The notes beneath the pieces are model-generated. The model was not told the origin of the DNA. It made no database searches and was given only the letters and a program-made list of their open reading frames with translations. Position numbers and translations under genes: made by a program. From assembly GCF_010015445.1 (NCBI RefSeq), contig NC_053112.1:8885403-8949402 (forward strand): a stretch of 64,000 nucleotides of DNA, read 5' to 3'. The DNA is from Perca fluviatilis. Lineage: Eukaryota > Chordata > Actinopteri > Perciformes > Percidae. This document shows positions 25,270-43,865 of this stretch, piece by piece (position 1 is the first letter of the stretch; the number at the start of each line of letters is the position of its first letter).

Positions 25270-26045
25270 GCAGCTCAGGCCTTTGAAGGTCTGGCTGGTC
25301 GTGGCTGAACTCTGTCCAGAAGGCATCTGTTACTCAACAACATCTGTTCCTGTTACTCTCTTTCTCCCAGCATGCCGAGGGACACACAGGCCTCTCCCAA
25401 GGGTGGCCTTTTGTGTGCGCCATTGTCAATTCCATCATTGTCTGCTGAAGTCTGTTCCCATAATGCCGCGGGGGTTATAAACCCCTTCGGAGGCCAACTT
25501 CACCGGGCTAATGATTTACAGTTATTTGTGTCTAAATACAATCAGCGTCTTTATGGGGCAATTAAGAGAGAAAACGGAGGGGACTTTAAAGAGGTAATTG
25601 TGGAAAAAAATCGAAACGTAGGCAGAAATAAAGTGTGTTCTCTCTCTTACATGAAGGCTGTGTTCAGATACTAGTGAGGGAAAAAAAAAAGCCACTAAAG
25701 TAACATTTGCTGGGAACAGGAAGGGTGTAAAAACTAAAACCCAAAGGGTTGGATGTCCAGTAGGCGTTCCTTTACATTGATCAGAATTTTAGAGCCATGA
25801 ATTACCTGACTTGGTCTTTAGGAGGAGAAATAGGAGTGGTAAATCTAGCGTAGGGACATTGTTTTTTATGAATAGGCCCCCTCTCCCGTCTCCAGGGAGA
25901 CACTTTCAACTTCTGGCAGTAGCCAACAGTGTGGGCATAGAACAGCCCACTATGGGGTCGCCAGGGGAAGACAACAGATGTTACTGATTAACTTTGCTCA
26001 CAGACCCCTAAAGAAGTGTTTTTCAGAGTGCTTGCAGATGGACAA
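25270..26045. promoter_or_regulatory. Candidate dla 3' neural enhancer (E-box cluster)
   Basis: Four proneural-type E-boxes lie in about 720 bp: CATCTG at 25324-25329 and 25341-25346, CAGATG at 25975-25980 and 26035-26040. Two SOX-type CATTGTC motifs (25421-25427, 25436-25442) and homeobox-like TAATGATTT, CAATTAAG and GGTAATTG motifs lie between them. The block is free of recognisable repeats and looks complex. It sits right behind the likely dla poly(A) site. Function is inferred from motif content only. Confidence 0.35.
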
Positions 26046-26065
26046 AACAAAAGTTGGACGAAATT

Positions 26066-26801
26066 TGTTCAAGTTTAGCAATATTTATTTGGAAAAATAG
26101 TCTTGGCTAATTCCTTCATTCAAAAACGGTAAAGGAGACGGTAACATAACAATTTGTACAGTACAATCCCTCTTAAATAACATTTTCTTAAAAAAAAAAA
26201 AGAAAAAAAAAAAAAAAGAGTCCCATTGACCTGAAGTGCCTTTGCAAATATCATCGTTTTAAAAAAGCAACTTAAATAATCGTAACAAACATCACAAATA
26301 TACAATACAAAATAAAAATAACACAAAATCATTAAATTAACTTTAAATTAAATCATAGTTTTAAATCATAACTTTTTTCTTGTTTTTTTCTTTCTTTATT
26401 TTACAAAAGGACAATCTGTATCAAAAAGCAACATTTTTTTATTTATTTTTTTTAAATTAAGACAGAGTTTCCATGTCCCAAATAGAAACCAAAAAAAAAA
26501 AAAAAATGAACAATACTATGTCATAAATGGTTTTGGAGGGCTTTAGGGAAGAAAACGCACTTCAGTTTAACACAGTGATCAAGTATACATACAGTCTTCA
26601 CAGGAGCAGTGATGGGAGCACAGCCCATGTGAACAGCCTCGTGAAGAACAGGCCAGTATGGCCAAACATCCACCGTTTGATGCAGTTCCTGCGCTCAGCA
26701 ACGGCGTGTGGGTTAGAGAAAAGGCCTGGGTGCAAATGTTGCAAAAACAAAAATCGTAGCGTCGCCGCGTTATCGCCACGAGACAGTGTCCGTTTATATG
26801 T

Positions 26802-26834
<33 letters not shown>

Positions 26835-27100
26835 CCCACTCCCCGATAAAAAGGCAGAACAGAAAGCTAAGTGGCAGTTTTATTTTTTTTTTACCCCGCC
26901 AGTTCTTATCCCACAGGCCGCCGCTGCCTGCGCTTATTTTCCAGTAGAGAACCAGCTCACTCTGAATATCAGTTAAACGTCTCAGTATCAGCAGCAGTCT
27001 CAAGGCGGGACACCTCCCCCTAGGGTTAGAGCAGCATCTGAAGGAGTATAAAAACTCTCCCATAGAGCAAATAAGCAACGGGCAGCCCATTGGTGGCTCG
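26066..27100 (-). other. dla: Probable dla 3'UTR
   Basis: A/T-rich sequence downstream of the dla stop on the minus strand. A minus-strand AATAAA lies at 26084-26089, about 1.0 kb after the stop, which would give a 3'UTR of typical length for a Delta1-family gene. A long T run on the plus strand (26801-26830) would be an A run in the transcript. Confidence 0.5.
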
Positions 27101-33242
<6,142 letters not shown>

Positions 33243-33790
33243 ATTAAATAAATACATAATAAATAATGAATAAATAGAGTAAAAAGTCTCGGGGCTCGGC
33301 TTGTCCTCAGGGGTGCCTCCTCCTGTTCAGTCCCTCTGGGGAAGATGCATTGAGCACGTTTCTGTCGCCTCACGGGGTTTTCTCCTAACTGCTGTCGCTG
33401 TCAGCCACGCCGCTCTCATTCATGTCCCGAGGAACAAAAAAAAAAGGATAAATCCCAAACCTTTAAAATGAAAAATAAAATCACAAAACAAGACGTGTGA
33501 GTAGGGAATAAAAAAAAAAAAATCAGAGAAGTCCTCCAGTTCCGTTATAAAGCGTTAATCCAGTGCGTAAAGAAGGGGGGGGGTGAAAAAAAGATGGGTT
33601 CCTTGTTTTTGTTTTCATAAGAAAGTGACAATTTTTTTAGGAAGTAGCTTGTTGTGTGAAGGTCTTGGTCTAACCCAAGGACGGATTTGTCACTGGTCCA
33701 ACATGCTTCCTTCTTCCTCCTAATGTCTTTCCTCTCTGTGAACTGTGCGTCTGTCTCTAGCCAAGGCCGCCTGCAGCCTGTTATATACGG
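33243..33790 (-). promoter_or_regulatory. dla: Candidate dla core promoter and 5'UTR
   Basis: On the minus strand a TATATAA box lies at 33781-33787, and a perfect octamer ATTTGCAT (plus-strand ATGCAAAT, 33815-33822) lies about 30 bases upstream. Transcription would start near 33750 and give a 5'UTR of about 500 nt, similar to other Delta1 genes as I remember them. No upstream splice acceptor is needed because the ATG exon starts with the signal peptide. Not proven. Confidence 0.45.
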
Positions 33791-34844
33791 CCTGGCACAT
33801 GCTATGGTAATAACATGCAAATGTCCCCCCTCCTCCTCCTCCTCCCCGACTTCACCTCCCAATCTGGCTCGGCTCTCCACAATGGGATCCCATGCAAGTA
33901 CCCCAACAGCCTCCTTATTACCCCTACCAGCACATACAGCGTTAATATCTGAGCCCAAAATGGAGACGTCTGAAAGTATTTCGACCAAATAAGAAGTGAA
34001 ACATTACAAAAGCAAAAAAAAAAAAAAAAAAAAACTGCGAGACTCCTACAGGCGGAGGAAAAGATTGTCAGATAACCTGTTGAGCAAAAGGGATGAACAC
34101 AAGTTGTATTCCATTTTTTTGTTAAATGTAGCCAAATCTTTCTGAATGAATTCACAGGTTTAAGAGAGCTCGTTGGATTTAAACCATAACGGTTACAGGG
34201 TTAGGAGGAAATCAAATGGACGTTTTGATGACTTTAGTGGTTGTTTGGAGATCATACTATAGTTTCCCTTTTAAATGAAATGATTAACGTGTTTAAGTCG
34301 ATCTCTGTAGATTCAAAAAAGTTGCCCATAACCAGAATGTAATAGGTTTTTGAACAGCGCCATGTTTCCTTCTGACGGGATAATGGCATGTGGTTGATTT
34401 GGTCCCCTCCAGCTGTTGCCTCACTGGCCAAACATCTTTGGTTTTTTGGCGTCTTAACATGTTTTGGTAGAGTGCCAAAAAGACAACAACCCAGAAACTG
34501 CTTGAAGTTGATTCAAAGGTTCTCGGGGAAGAAAAAAAAAATGTTTCTTGGTCAAACCCTGACTCAGTTAATTGTTTACACCCCTCCGCCGCCTCCTCCT
34601 CCTCCTTCTCTTCCTCCCTCTTTCCTTCCCTGCTTTACACACTCTCCATTTTTGGTATTTCTGGTTTGTGGGAAGAATTAGCTTTGAATCGACTCAAAAG
34701 ACTAAAGAAAACATTCCTTGGCAGAGCTGGCTGGTGAGGTAAACGACTTGAGGGGCTGGACTCCTGCTTTTTTCATTTTGCTCTCCCCTTCTTCTCCATT
34801 CTCCGGGCTAAGATGAGAAGAAGAAGAAAAAAAAATGTTGTGTG

Positions 34845-34886
34845 TTGTGTGTGTGTGTGTGTGTGTGCATGAAAAGGGGCGCGCGC
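34845..34886. repeat. (GT)n and (GC)n alternating tract upstream of dla
   Basis: A short GT run is followed after AAAAGGG by GCGCGCGCGC. It is one of several Z-DNA-prone tracts around the dla promoter. Confidence 0.8.
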
Positions 34887-35830
34887 GCACCGGAGTCGCT
34901 CGCGTGGCCAACATGAGGGGGGGGATTTTTGTTATTGTGTGTGTGGTGAAGGAATAAGTTTGCTCTCTCTCTCAACCACTCGCCCCCAGCTGTATGGTAA
35001 TTCGGCCAGCACCTGCTCTCCCCTCAATAACAGCGTGCGCGCGACTCCCTCCGCTGAGCGCGCGCCCACACGTCGCATACACAATACACTCTCCACTGCC
35101 CTCAAAACACACATACACACACAAACACACACACAAACACACACTTTTCACTTCACATCAAACAAACGTAACCGCATATTTGCTTTCTTTTCTTCTCTTT
35201 TCTTCTTTAAATATTGACCAGCCCGAGGGAAATAACTCTCTATTTAAGTCTTATTTGTGTGAAGGTGGATGTGTGCACTGCACTTGCGTGTGCGCGCGCG
35301 CGCGTATGAATAAGGAGCAGGAGGTGGGGGGTAGTTTCTTAATTAGGTCGTTCATTAGAAGTGTGATTTTTCTGCTGTATAATGTGGGGGGGGCTGTGGT
35401 AAGCCCCACGCGCGGGCTACCGTACCGGTGCGCGTATATACATTGCGTCACTGTGTTCAGATATGCCCGTCACGGCTGCTGTTTTCGGGCGTCTCTCCGG
35501 TGTCCGTTTCGTTACCTGCTGCTGTGATCCGTGGCTGTCGGGGGGGGGGGGCTCCACCCCCTCCCCCTCCACCCCTCCCTAAAATAAGTGACATGCTTTC
35601 CCTTTCTCATCCAAAGTACCTTCCCTTCTGATGTGACATAACACGGTTGATGTCCGTAGTTACTTAATAACTCTAATCAATGGCAGCAACAACCAAACAA
35701 AGTCCTCCTCCATTAATAAACCTGTCCATCTCTCCTTTCACACCGGCCTGTTTTTCAGACCAAACGCCGGCTGAACCGTGACCATCACAATTAAGTGACA
35801 AAAAAGAAAAAGAAAAATAACTGGACTTAA

Positions 35831-36005
35831 CCCTTGTGTTGACTTCGGGTCACATTGACCCGTTTTCAATTTTTTTTTTATATCAGAACATATTGGACTT
35901 AGAAATAAGCTCTGAAAATGTGTAGAAGAAAAATGTAACAACTTAAAACGTCGAAAAAAAATTAGTGTTTTTGTTTTCACGGTTGACGGGAAAACAACAC
36001 AAGGG
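35831..36005. mobile_element. piggyBac-like miniature element, 175 bp
   Basis: TTAA (35827-35830) is followed by CCCTTGTGTTG. At the other end the inverse CAACACAAGGG is followed by TTAA (36006-36009). A TTAA target with CCCT-starting ends is the piggyBac pattern. No coding sequence is present. Confidence 0.8.
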
Positions 36006-37941
36006 TTAAGTACATTCATGACGAGCTGCTCCAATATAATCCTGTAGTTTGTACTGATCATAGCCTCGAACCAAAAGCCTTAAACTAGGTATGTAAACTG
36101 GAGTAAAAACTAGGCACAATGGGGAAAACTTAAAAATAAAAGAGATTTAAAAAGTCTTCCCCCGAAAATAACTGACCTTAATAATTTGCCAATGGTCTCA
36201 TATGACTCACAAACGGCAATCAATGCGTGATCAGTTTCTGTTTCAGTTTTCGTGCACTTGACTGCTGATAATCAAAGTGTTTGACTAAACGTGCATCTAA
36301 ACCTGAAACTACACTAAAGCCAGAACTGAAAGCCAATCTGAGCAGAACTTGGCATCAAACTCAACCAGGAGCTGAAGCTGTAAAACTGAAATAAAAACTC
36401 TATACAGTTATGCTTTCTGTCCCCCTTCCTGGCCAAGATGCTGTTGGCTGAGCTCTGACTGTTTAACTAAAGTGCTACTGTAGGGGGCTGCTGTAGTTTA
36501 ACTCCTGCCCACCAGTAGCTGCGCCAAACAAAAAAGGGTGACTCGGGGTCTGACTATTCATCCATTCTCTGCGCTTTAATTTCCATTGATTGTGAATGCA
36601 GGAGGGAGGGAGGGAGGGAAGGGGGGTCTTCAGTGGAGGACCACGACACGCCTTCAGACGCGGACAGACCCTTACAAGCCATCTGCCACTAACTACCCCA
36701 CCACCACCACCACCACCACCACCACCCCTTCCACATCCAGAAAACGACGTTAATTTCCCTGCTTCCCTCCCTCCCTCCCTCCCTCCTCCGGCCTGAAGCG
36801 CACGTCTCTATGCGCTTCTGTCCACCGGGCTCCCGTCTACACTCAACTGGAAGCATGTTAAAGGACCTGTAACGGTATGGGCCCTCCGGGGCCATATGGC
36901 GAGGGGGAAGCCAGGAGGTTTTATTATTTTTTTTTCTTCCTTTTTTTGGTCCCCGAAGATGAGACACCACATGGTCACTCGTGGGAACGTAAACACGGCG
37001 CGCATCACACGATATCGATCATATGAAGCGGCGAGTTGGGAACGGGATGGGGAGGGGGTGTTGCTACTGTGTGAGGATCAATTGATTTTGTTTACACTGA
37101 TACCTCGTGAGTGTAGGAAATATTGACACATCTTCACCCGGAGTGAAAGCTTCCACCTCTCAGTGAAGCGCAGTTGAGCCTGTGATGATGCCAGGGTTGG
37201 TGGTTCCATTCCCTGAATGATGCAGGAGGAGCAAGGCACCAGACCACTGCCAGGGTTGGGTGGAGTTGAGAGGAGGGTGGAGAGAAGGAGGAGGGGGAGC
37301 GAGGGGGTGTCTCATAGAGGCCACTCGTGCTAAAAATGTAGGCTCGTATGAAAAGCCTCAAGGAAATGGTTTTGAATCAGCACTTTCTCAGGAGACGCTT
37401 TTACGCACGCTTCCCCCGAGTCCTTAATCATGATTATGCACTAAATAAAACTGTCGTTAACGTGATGAAAAATGACTGTAATAAGCACATGGAAAAATAA
37501 AATGATTCCATAGTGACTTTATGGCTGCTTTATTGTATTTAATTTCATTTTAATTTATTTTCTTTTGTAGGATATTTGCCGTGATGTGGCGTATCATCTT
37601 TTAAAGTCCTTTAAATCTTTTCGAGACCCATGAGTTAAGACTAGACCTGGACTGTCTTTCTTCTTGTGCTTGTTTTACCTGCTAACAAGTCACTGGTCTC
37701 CCGCCCAGATACTGTTTACGCCATCTGCGGGGGGCCTGCCACAAGATCCGTCCAGCTCCCCAGGGCTCTTCAGGGCTCCGCCAGGCTCCCCACGGCTTCC
37801 CACGGCTCATCGAGGCTCCCGGTCCGGGCTGCTGTCTCATTTGCATACGTGCTGTTACTGGAGACGTGCTGAGCTTAAGTTTATGGGAAGAGTGCCGCCG
37901 TAATTACGTGGGGGGCCCAGAGACGCGCCTGCAAGTGTATA

Positions 37942-37943
<2 letters not shown>

Positions 37944-38006
<63 letters not shown>

Positions 38007-38007
38007 T

Positions 38008-38079
<72 letters not shown>

Positions 38080-38109
38080 TATAAGTGTGTGTGTCAGAAG
38101 GGAGGGGTG

Positions 38110-38144
<35 letters not shown>

Positions 38145-38151
38145 GCGCGCG
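37944..38151. repeat. Compound GT/GC microsatellite
   Basis: A GT run of about 135 bp with two TTTG interruptions ends in GCGCGCGCG (38079-38088). A second GT run at 38107-38151 also ends in GCGCGC. The long Cys/Val open frames here are artefacts of the repeat. Confidence 0.95.
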
Positions 38152-38774
38152 CACAGAGACACTGGAGACCTTAGGGGAAGGGTAAAAGAGAGGGAGCTGT
38201 ACGTGGCCAGTCGCGTGCCAATGTTTATGAAAACACATCTGCCGCGCACCCCGGGGTGACGCACCACAACATATGCGGGTCCCTATGAATAAAATCGATA
38301 ATTCAACAACTAATACTGTGCAGCGACACGTTTCCCCACAACATCAAATAGTCCGTGTCGATGAGAGATAAAGGGTTAAACAAACAAGTAAAAAAATCCT
38401 AATAAATGTGGTGTTTTATAAGGTTATTATGGGGAATATATTCTATCAATGAGGTAAAACGCAGGGTTGGGTATTTAGGTTATTGTAAGACTATTGTAGG
38501 GTGATTAAACTGTGGGATTAAAAAAAGCAAATGCAGTTATTGTAAGCTCCATGAGCGTCACATTTACACATTTGTGCAGAAATATCTACTAAATCTATGT
38601 CTTATTTAGAAAAGTATTAAAACATGTCCCCATACTCCATATAGGAATAGTATGCAAATATAGGCGACAAATTAAAAGAAAAAATCCATAATGAATAAGT
38701 AGAGAAACCTAAAAAATGCAGATACTTCCGTACAGGTGCACTGCATGATACTATTAAGCAGCTTACATCCCATG

Positions 38775-39080
38775 ATGCTCTGTGAATGTATGGAAGTGCT
38801 GAGGAGGCCCTGTTGACCTCGATTTTGCATCAAGACGGTAAAGAGGAGAAGGTCTTAATGAAAACGATGTAAAGCATTTGCTCTGGCCTTCACAATCCCC
38901 AGATCTCAGCATGTACCTGATCACCTATGGGAGATTTTATGGAGCATCATGTCAGACAGTTTTCTCCATCTTAACACCAAATGGGGGAATATCTTTTAAC
39001 AGAAGGGGGTTACGTCCTTTCAGCAGAGAATAGACGACAAGGAGCACTGAAGCTGTTGTAGTGGACCAACACCTTTTGTG
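38775..39080 (+). pseudogene. Tc1/mariner transposase relic
   Basis: Around 38890-38960 the translation gives pieces of the DDE C-terminal block (DLS..., then PDHLWEIL after a shift), corresponding to PDLSPIEHLWEIL of Tc1-like transposases. Stops and shifts are frequent. The downstream GAATATCTTTTAACAGAAGG segment matches, in inverse, the relic at 43050-43290. Confidence 0.6.
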
Positions 39081-39159
39081 TTTTCAGCCATGCTAGCGTC
39101 ATGGCTTTAGGAATGGCAGTGTTGGTCTGTCAGTCGGCCCAATACTTTGGTCCAGACTG

Positions 39160-39790
39160 AAATGTCTCAACAACTATGGGTGGTATGCCATGAAAGTTTG
39201 CTTCAGACATTCATGGTCCCCAGAGGATGAATCCTGCTGACTTTGAGGTGGACTCTTGTAGTTTTGAGTAAAATGTCTCACACAACTATGGATGGATTTC
39301 CATGAAAGTTTGCTTCAGACATTCATGGTCCCCAGAGGATGAATCCTACTGACTTTGAGGTGGAGTCTTGTAGTTTTGGGTGAAATGTCTCAACAACTAT
39401 GGATGGATTTCCATGAAAGTTTGCTTCAGACATTCATGGTCCCCAGAGGATGAATCCTACTGACTTTTAGGTGGACTCTTGTAGTTTTGAGTAAAATGTC
39501 TCACACAACTATGGATGGATTTCCATGAAAGTTTGTACAGACATTCATGGTCCCCAGAGGATGAATCCTACTGACTTTGAGGTGGACTCTTGTGGTTTTG
39601 AGTAAAATGTCTCAACAACTATGGATGGATTTCCATGAAAGTTTGTACAGACATTCATGGTCCCCAGAGGATGAATCCTACTGATTTTGAGGTGGACTCT
39701 TGTAGTTTTGGGTGAAATGTCTCAAGAACTATTGGATGGATTGCCATGAAAGTTTGCTTCAGACATTCATGTCCCCCTCAGGAAGAATTG
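39160..39790. repeat. 110-112-bp tandem repeat, about 5.6 copies
   Basis: Units start with AAATGTCTCA(CA)CAACTATGG near 39160, 39271, 39383, 39494, 39604 and 39715. Each contains CATTCATGGTCCCCAGAGGA. The unit is known to me as a dispersed teleost repeat, here expanded in tandem. Alternate units share a CACACAACT versus CAACAACT variant, so at least one dimer was duplicated. Confidence 0.85.
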
Positions 39791-41067
39791 TAATAACTTT
39801 GATCCTCTGACTTTTGATCTAGCGCTATCATCAGTTCCAAACTTAATTTGGTCCAATACTTTGGTTTATGGCCAAATGCCTTTTAAAACTAACCCCATCA
39901 GCATCAGCCTTGCTAATTAGCCAATTTTGGCATGCTAAACTAAGATAGTTAAACGTTTCCTTGCTAAAATCTGCATGTTATGCTGATGTTTAAATACTCA
40001 AAGACTCGCAGTCTATAATTTGGCTGCATTCATATCATTTGTCACTTCTGTCATCTGATGTGATTTACAGGAAATGGGCACTTATGGCTGCAGGCTGAAA
40101 AATGATTAATTTACGACGACGAAGATAACAACCATTAAGTTAACTGTTTGTAAAAAACTAAAGTAGAGGAGAGGATAAGATAAGATTAATGATTTTATTG
40201 TACCTCAATACAATAAAAAAATCAAACCCAATAAAATGACTTATCTTTTCTTCTACTGAACTTTTAATGTGCAGTCACCTGTATCATAAACACTACATGG
40301 CCAAAAGTATGTAGATATGTAGAGATTTGCTCCCAAGAGCATTAGCGATGTCCATCACTTCTGTTGAGAACGCAGTCTGCACTCCAGTTGGGGTATTTCA
40401 ACTATCAATTAATTTGTATTTTTTAATGAATCTTTTCATTGTTTAAGCTATAAAATGTCAGAAAAAAAACAATATCTCAGAGCCCGTCTTTTAAACTATT
40501 TGTTTTGTGGACCAAAAGTCCGAAACTCAAAGATTTCCAATCCACTGTGGAATAATAAAACACACACAATAAGGAAAAAGTCATATTTTAGAAGCTGGAC
40601 ACAGCAAATGTTTGATTTAACAATTGATTTGTTATCAAAACAGTTTGATGAATCTACTAATGGTTTCAGCACCAGTTCAGGTCAGTCAACATCTTTCACA
40701 ACAAACTGGAAAAATGAAATGTCTACATCGATGGATCTGGTTTTGCGTCATGTTGGAACAGGGAAGGGCCAACACAAACTGTTGATACAAAGGATGCACA
40801 CAATTGTCTAAAATACTATTGTATGCTGTAGCATTTGTTTTCTTTGGAGCTAAAGGGGTTGACTCCAAACAACCCCAGAGAAATCATTTTTATTTTTTAT
40901 TTTATTTTTGACACCTGGGTGATATTGCATCCTTTTTTGGGGCCCAGAAGAAGTGCAATTCTCCATTTGTCACCCTTCTACTCTCTACTCTAGTTTTGTT
41001 CCATCTAGGCTTAATCACCAGTATGAATGATGAAAGAGTAAATGGAGGAAGTCCCCCTCCCCTCCCT

Positions 41068-41069
<2 letters not shown>

Positions 41070-41117
<48 letters not shown>
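41070..41117. repeat. (CT)n microsatellite
   Basis: About 24 CT units. Confidence 0.95.
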
Positions 41118-41120
<3 letters not shown>

Positions 41121-43049
41121 AACTCTCCCTCTCTATCTCTACAACCATGAGCATCTGCCCAGAAATGAACAGATGTAGGCACCTGCGTTGTGGGCCCACA
41201 TATGCGCACATGTCCCCCTCCCCGAACCCCCTTTCAACCTTCCATGGGACCCAGAGCCGACCACAATGGGGAGAGATCAGGGATGCAGTAACCAAATACT
41301 GCCTATCCCCCCAGGACACTCGCTCTGTTAGAGGCATTGTCACCAGTTATATCAAGTGGCTGCACCACACAATCTGCTGTATGACTGCTCATTTGAGACA
41401 TAACATAATTCAGAGGGACAGAGGATGGAGGGAGCAGGGGAGGGGGGGTCTGGATGGCGTACAGAGGTGGCTGCTGCCTGGATAATTTCTATGGCTCCAA
41501 TATGGTGCATATAAGTGGTGGGTGTTTTAAACAAGTGGGCTCAGGTTTTCTTGCAGTAGGGGTTCGATTGAATTGAATCCTGTCTTGGGATAAGTGGCCG
41601 TTGGGGTTGGTTTGGAGGGCCCGGGGGTGGCAGGTGCTAGCTGGGGTAGGAGGATGAAAGAGAGGCTTGTCGGATCAGGGTGGGTACAAGACCAGGTTAC
41701 ACATAAAAAGCCTTGTTTTTGTTCGAGGAAAGAGGTCCCAACAGCCCACCGGTAGAGCAGCGGCGGATAATGGCGCCATAATAGCCCCAGTCCCTATCTC
41801 TCAGCTGCCGCTGGAGGACAGAGGATCCACACGCACCTGTTGTCGCCCCCCCCCACCACCACCCCCCTATTGTGTTCGACTAGCGTTAGCGTGCTACACC
41901 TCAGGAATGCTCCCCGTGCAGAGGCCAGGCTGCTCGTCCCAGGAGAGAGCTTAGCCACGGTGGGATGAGTGGAGGGTGTCAGGAGTGTGTGTGTGGAGGA
42001 GCTGGGGGGGCGGGGCAAGGGAATCAGCAGGGAAGCTTTAGAGGACAAGACAAGGCGAATGAGGGGAGGTGGAGGTGGGAGGAAGGGAGGGAGGGAGGGT
42101 GCGTTCCTCCAAAGCCAGTGTCCTCTCTCCTGCTCTCCAGGGGCCTGTCCAGAGAGCCCTGTCCTAAATCACTGGCCCCAGGGGGAAGGCTCTCCATTGT
42201 GAAGAGATGGCCCCTGCAAGCTGGGCCGCCAGCTGCCACTGCTGCAGCATCATGCCCCCCCCCCTCCTCTTCCTCCTCCTCCCCACACACACACACAAAC
42301 ACACACACCTCCTCCCAGTATCCCCTCCACCTTCAGCACCATGACAATGCTCCCTGCGGCCAGGGCCACAGGCCAGTGGAGAGCATTAAAAAGGACTTGG
42401 AGGAGACTCTTGAGAAAGGCCACAGCGGAGCAACATGTTTTTTGGCCGATCATTAATGATGACAAACTCGGAGCAGGGTTACGGTGCACGACACGGTAAC
42501 CTGGACGAATGTGACTCCCAGCCCACTCAGAGCGAATCACACAGAGCACTGAACGATAAAAAGAGAGAATTTCTGTGTGATGGTGCAAAACTTACTGCAG
42601 TTTGTAGCCGTGATTCAGAAGGGGGAAAATAAAAAAAAGGAAGCTTGATTGTTGATGCCGGACTTGAAGGTCCACAAACGGTCCTTTTTGTTCACTTCAA
42701 AGATCCCAGCTGCAAATTCCTTCTCGAATTCTTCCAAGTCGAGGGAGATTTGAATAGTTGTACTTTCACTTTCTTTCACTGACGCCACTGTCAGCACTTA
42801 AGAAGAAGTTTGTATCCTATATACAATCTCATTTACACTCTAACCTTTAGACTCAAACCATAAAAGTAGCAAAGGTCGTCTTTCATTATGCAAACACTGA
42901 CGCGGGTCTTATCAAGTCAGATCAATTCTATCCATCTCTTTAACATGCACCTCCATCTATTCAGGAGTATACTGTGCCGTGCATTGCTATTGGATGACCA
43001 AGAAGACTAGTGTCTAATCTATGAAATGGGAGACAAACTAAAAGAAATA

Positions 43050-43290
43050 CCAACATAAAGTGTATTAATAAGGCGTTGGGCCTCCAGATGAACCTCCAGA
43101 ACAGCTTCAGTGCTTCTTGGCATAGATTCCTCAAGTCTGTGGAGCTCTTACCGGAGAGATAAACACCATTCTTCCCAAAGATATTCCCAGTTTTAATGAT
43201 GGCTAAGGTTAGGGGTTAGAGAGCACTGTCCAATCTCCAATAGTGAATGTTTAATTGGGTTGAGATCTGGGTCTGTATTGTCACAGAGCA
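43050..43290 (-). pseudogene. Tc1/mariner transposase relic, inverse orientation
   Basis: On the minus strand it reads CCCAGATCTCAACCCAATTA, then degenerate sequence, then GAATATCTTTGGGAAGAATG and AGGCCCAACGCCTTATTAAT, the C-terminal end of a Tc1-like transposase as in the copy at 38.8-39.1 kb. Confidence 0.55.
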
Positions 43291-43865
43291 TGCTAGTACT
43301 TGAATTGATTAATTGTATCCAATCCTTTTACCAGGTTCATGCTTTGTCTGAAAAAGCTAACAAAAAGGGACGCTCTACGTCAGCCAAAGTCTGACATTCA
43401 AGGTAATTAAGCCCAAATTGAATGGATGTATGTTAACCCTCACACAACCTACTCTGCACTCATACATCTTGAGCTTGTCTCGTGACGTAAACGCTCCAAA
43501 GTCGTCATCATAAATTCATCAAATACCAGTCCTACCACCAGTCCCGAATGACCTGAACACGCCATCAGACCCTCAATTCGGTTAATGAAAAACTCGACCT
43601 AATGAGAGAAGGACATGTCAGAAAGTGGCAACAGAAGATGGCTCCCTGTTCCAGGACAGATAAGTGCAGCATTTCATTTGTAGGCTTAAAGTTTTACGCC
43701 GCTGTTCGTGTTCAATCAAAGTTGAAATCTTTCTTGAATGAGCCGTGCTGCCTCGCCAGACCTAACTGTTGCAGATTCACTAAAAACACACATTCACTGA
43801 GACTTTCTGAGCTCTCTCTTTTTTGTTTATTTCATTCATTCCCCCCCACCACTGCCGCAGCTCTG

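Noticed and set aside
25283..25674. Two overlapping open frames of 65 and 100 codons
   Set aside because: No family resemblance; they overlap a motif-rich non-coding block and use different frames.
37855..38259. Cys/Val and His/Thr open frames of 70-127 codons
   Set aside because: Produced by the GT/CA microsatellite.
39160..39790. CRISPR-like array
   Set aside because: Whole units repeat without unique spacers; this is a eukaryotic tandem repeat. The same holds for 56707-56938 and 21695-21790.
41965..42456. 163-codon open frame, and a 182-codon one at 43910-44458
   Set aside because: Pro/Ser/His-rich from G- and C-run composition and microsatellites, no splice or homology support; the sequence looks more like regulatory DNA.
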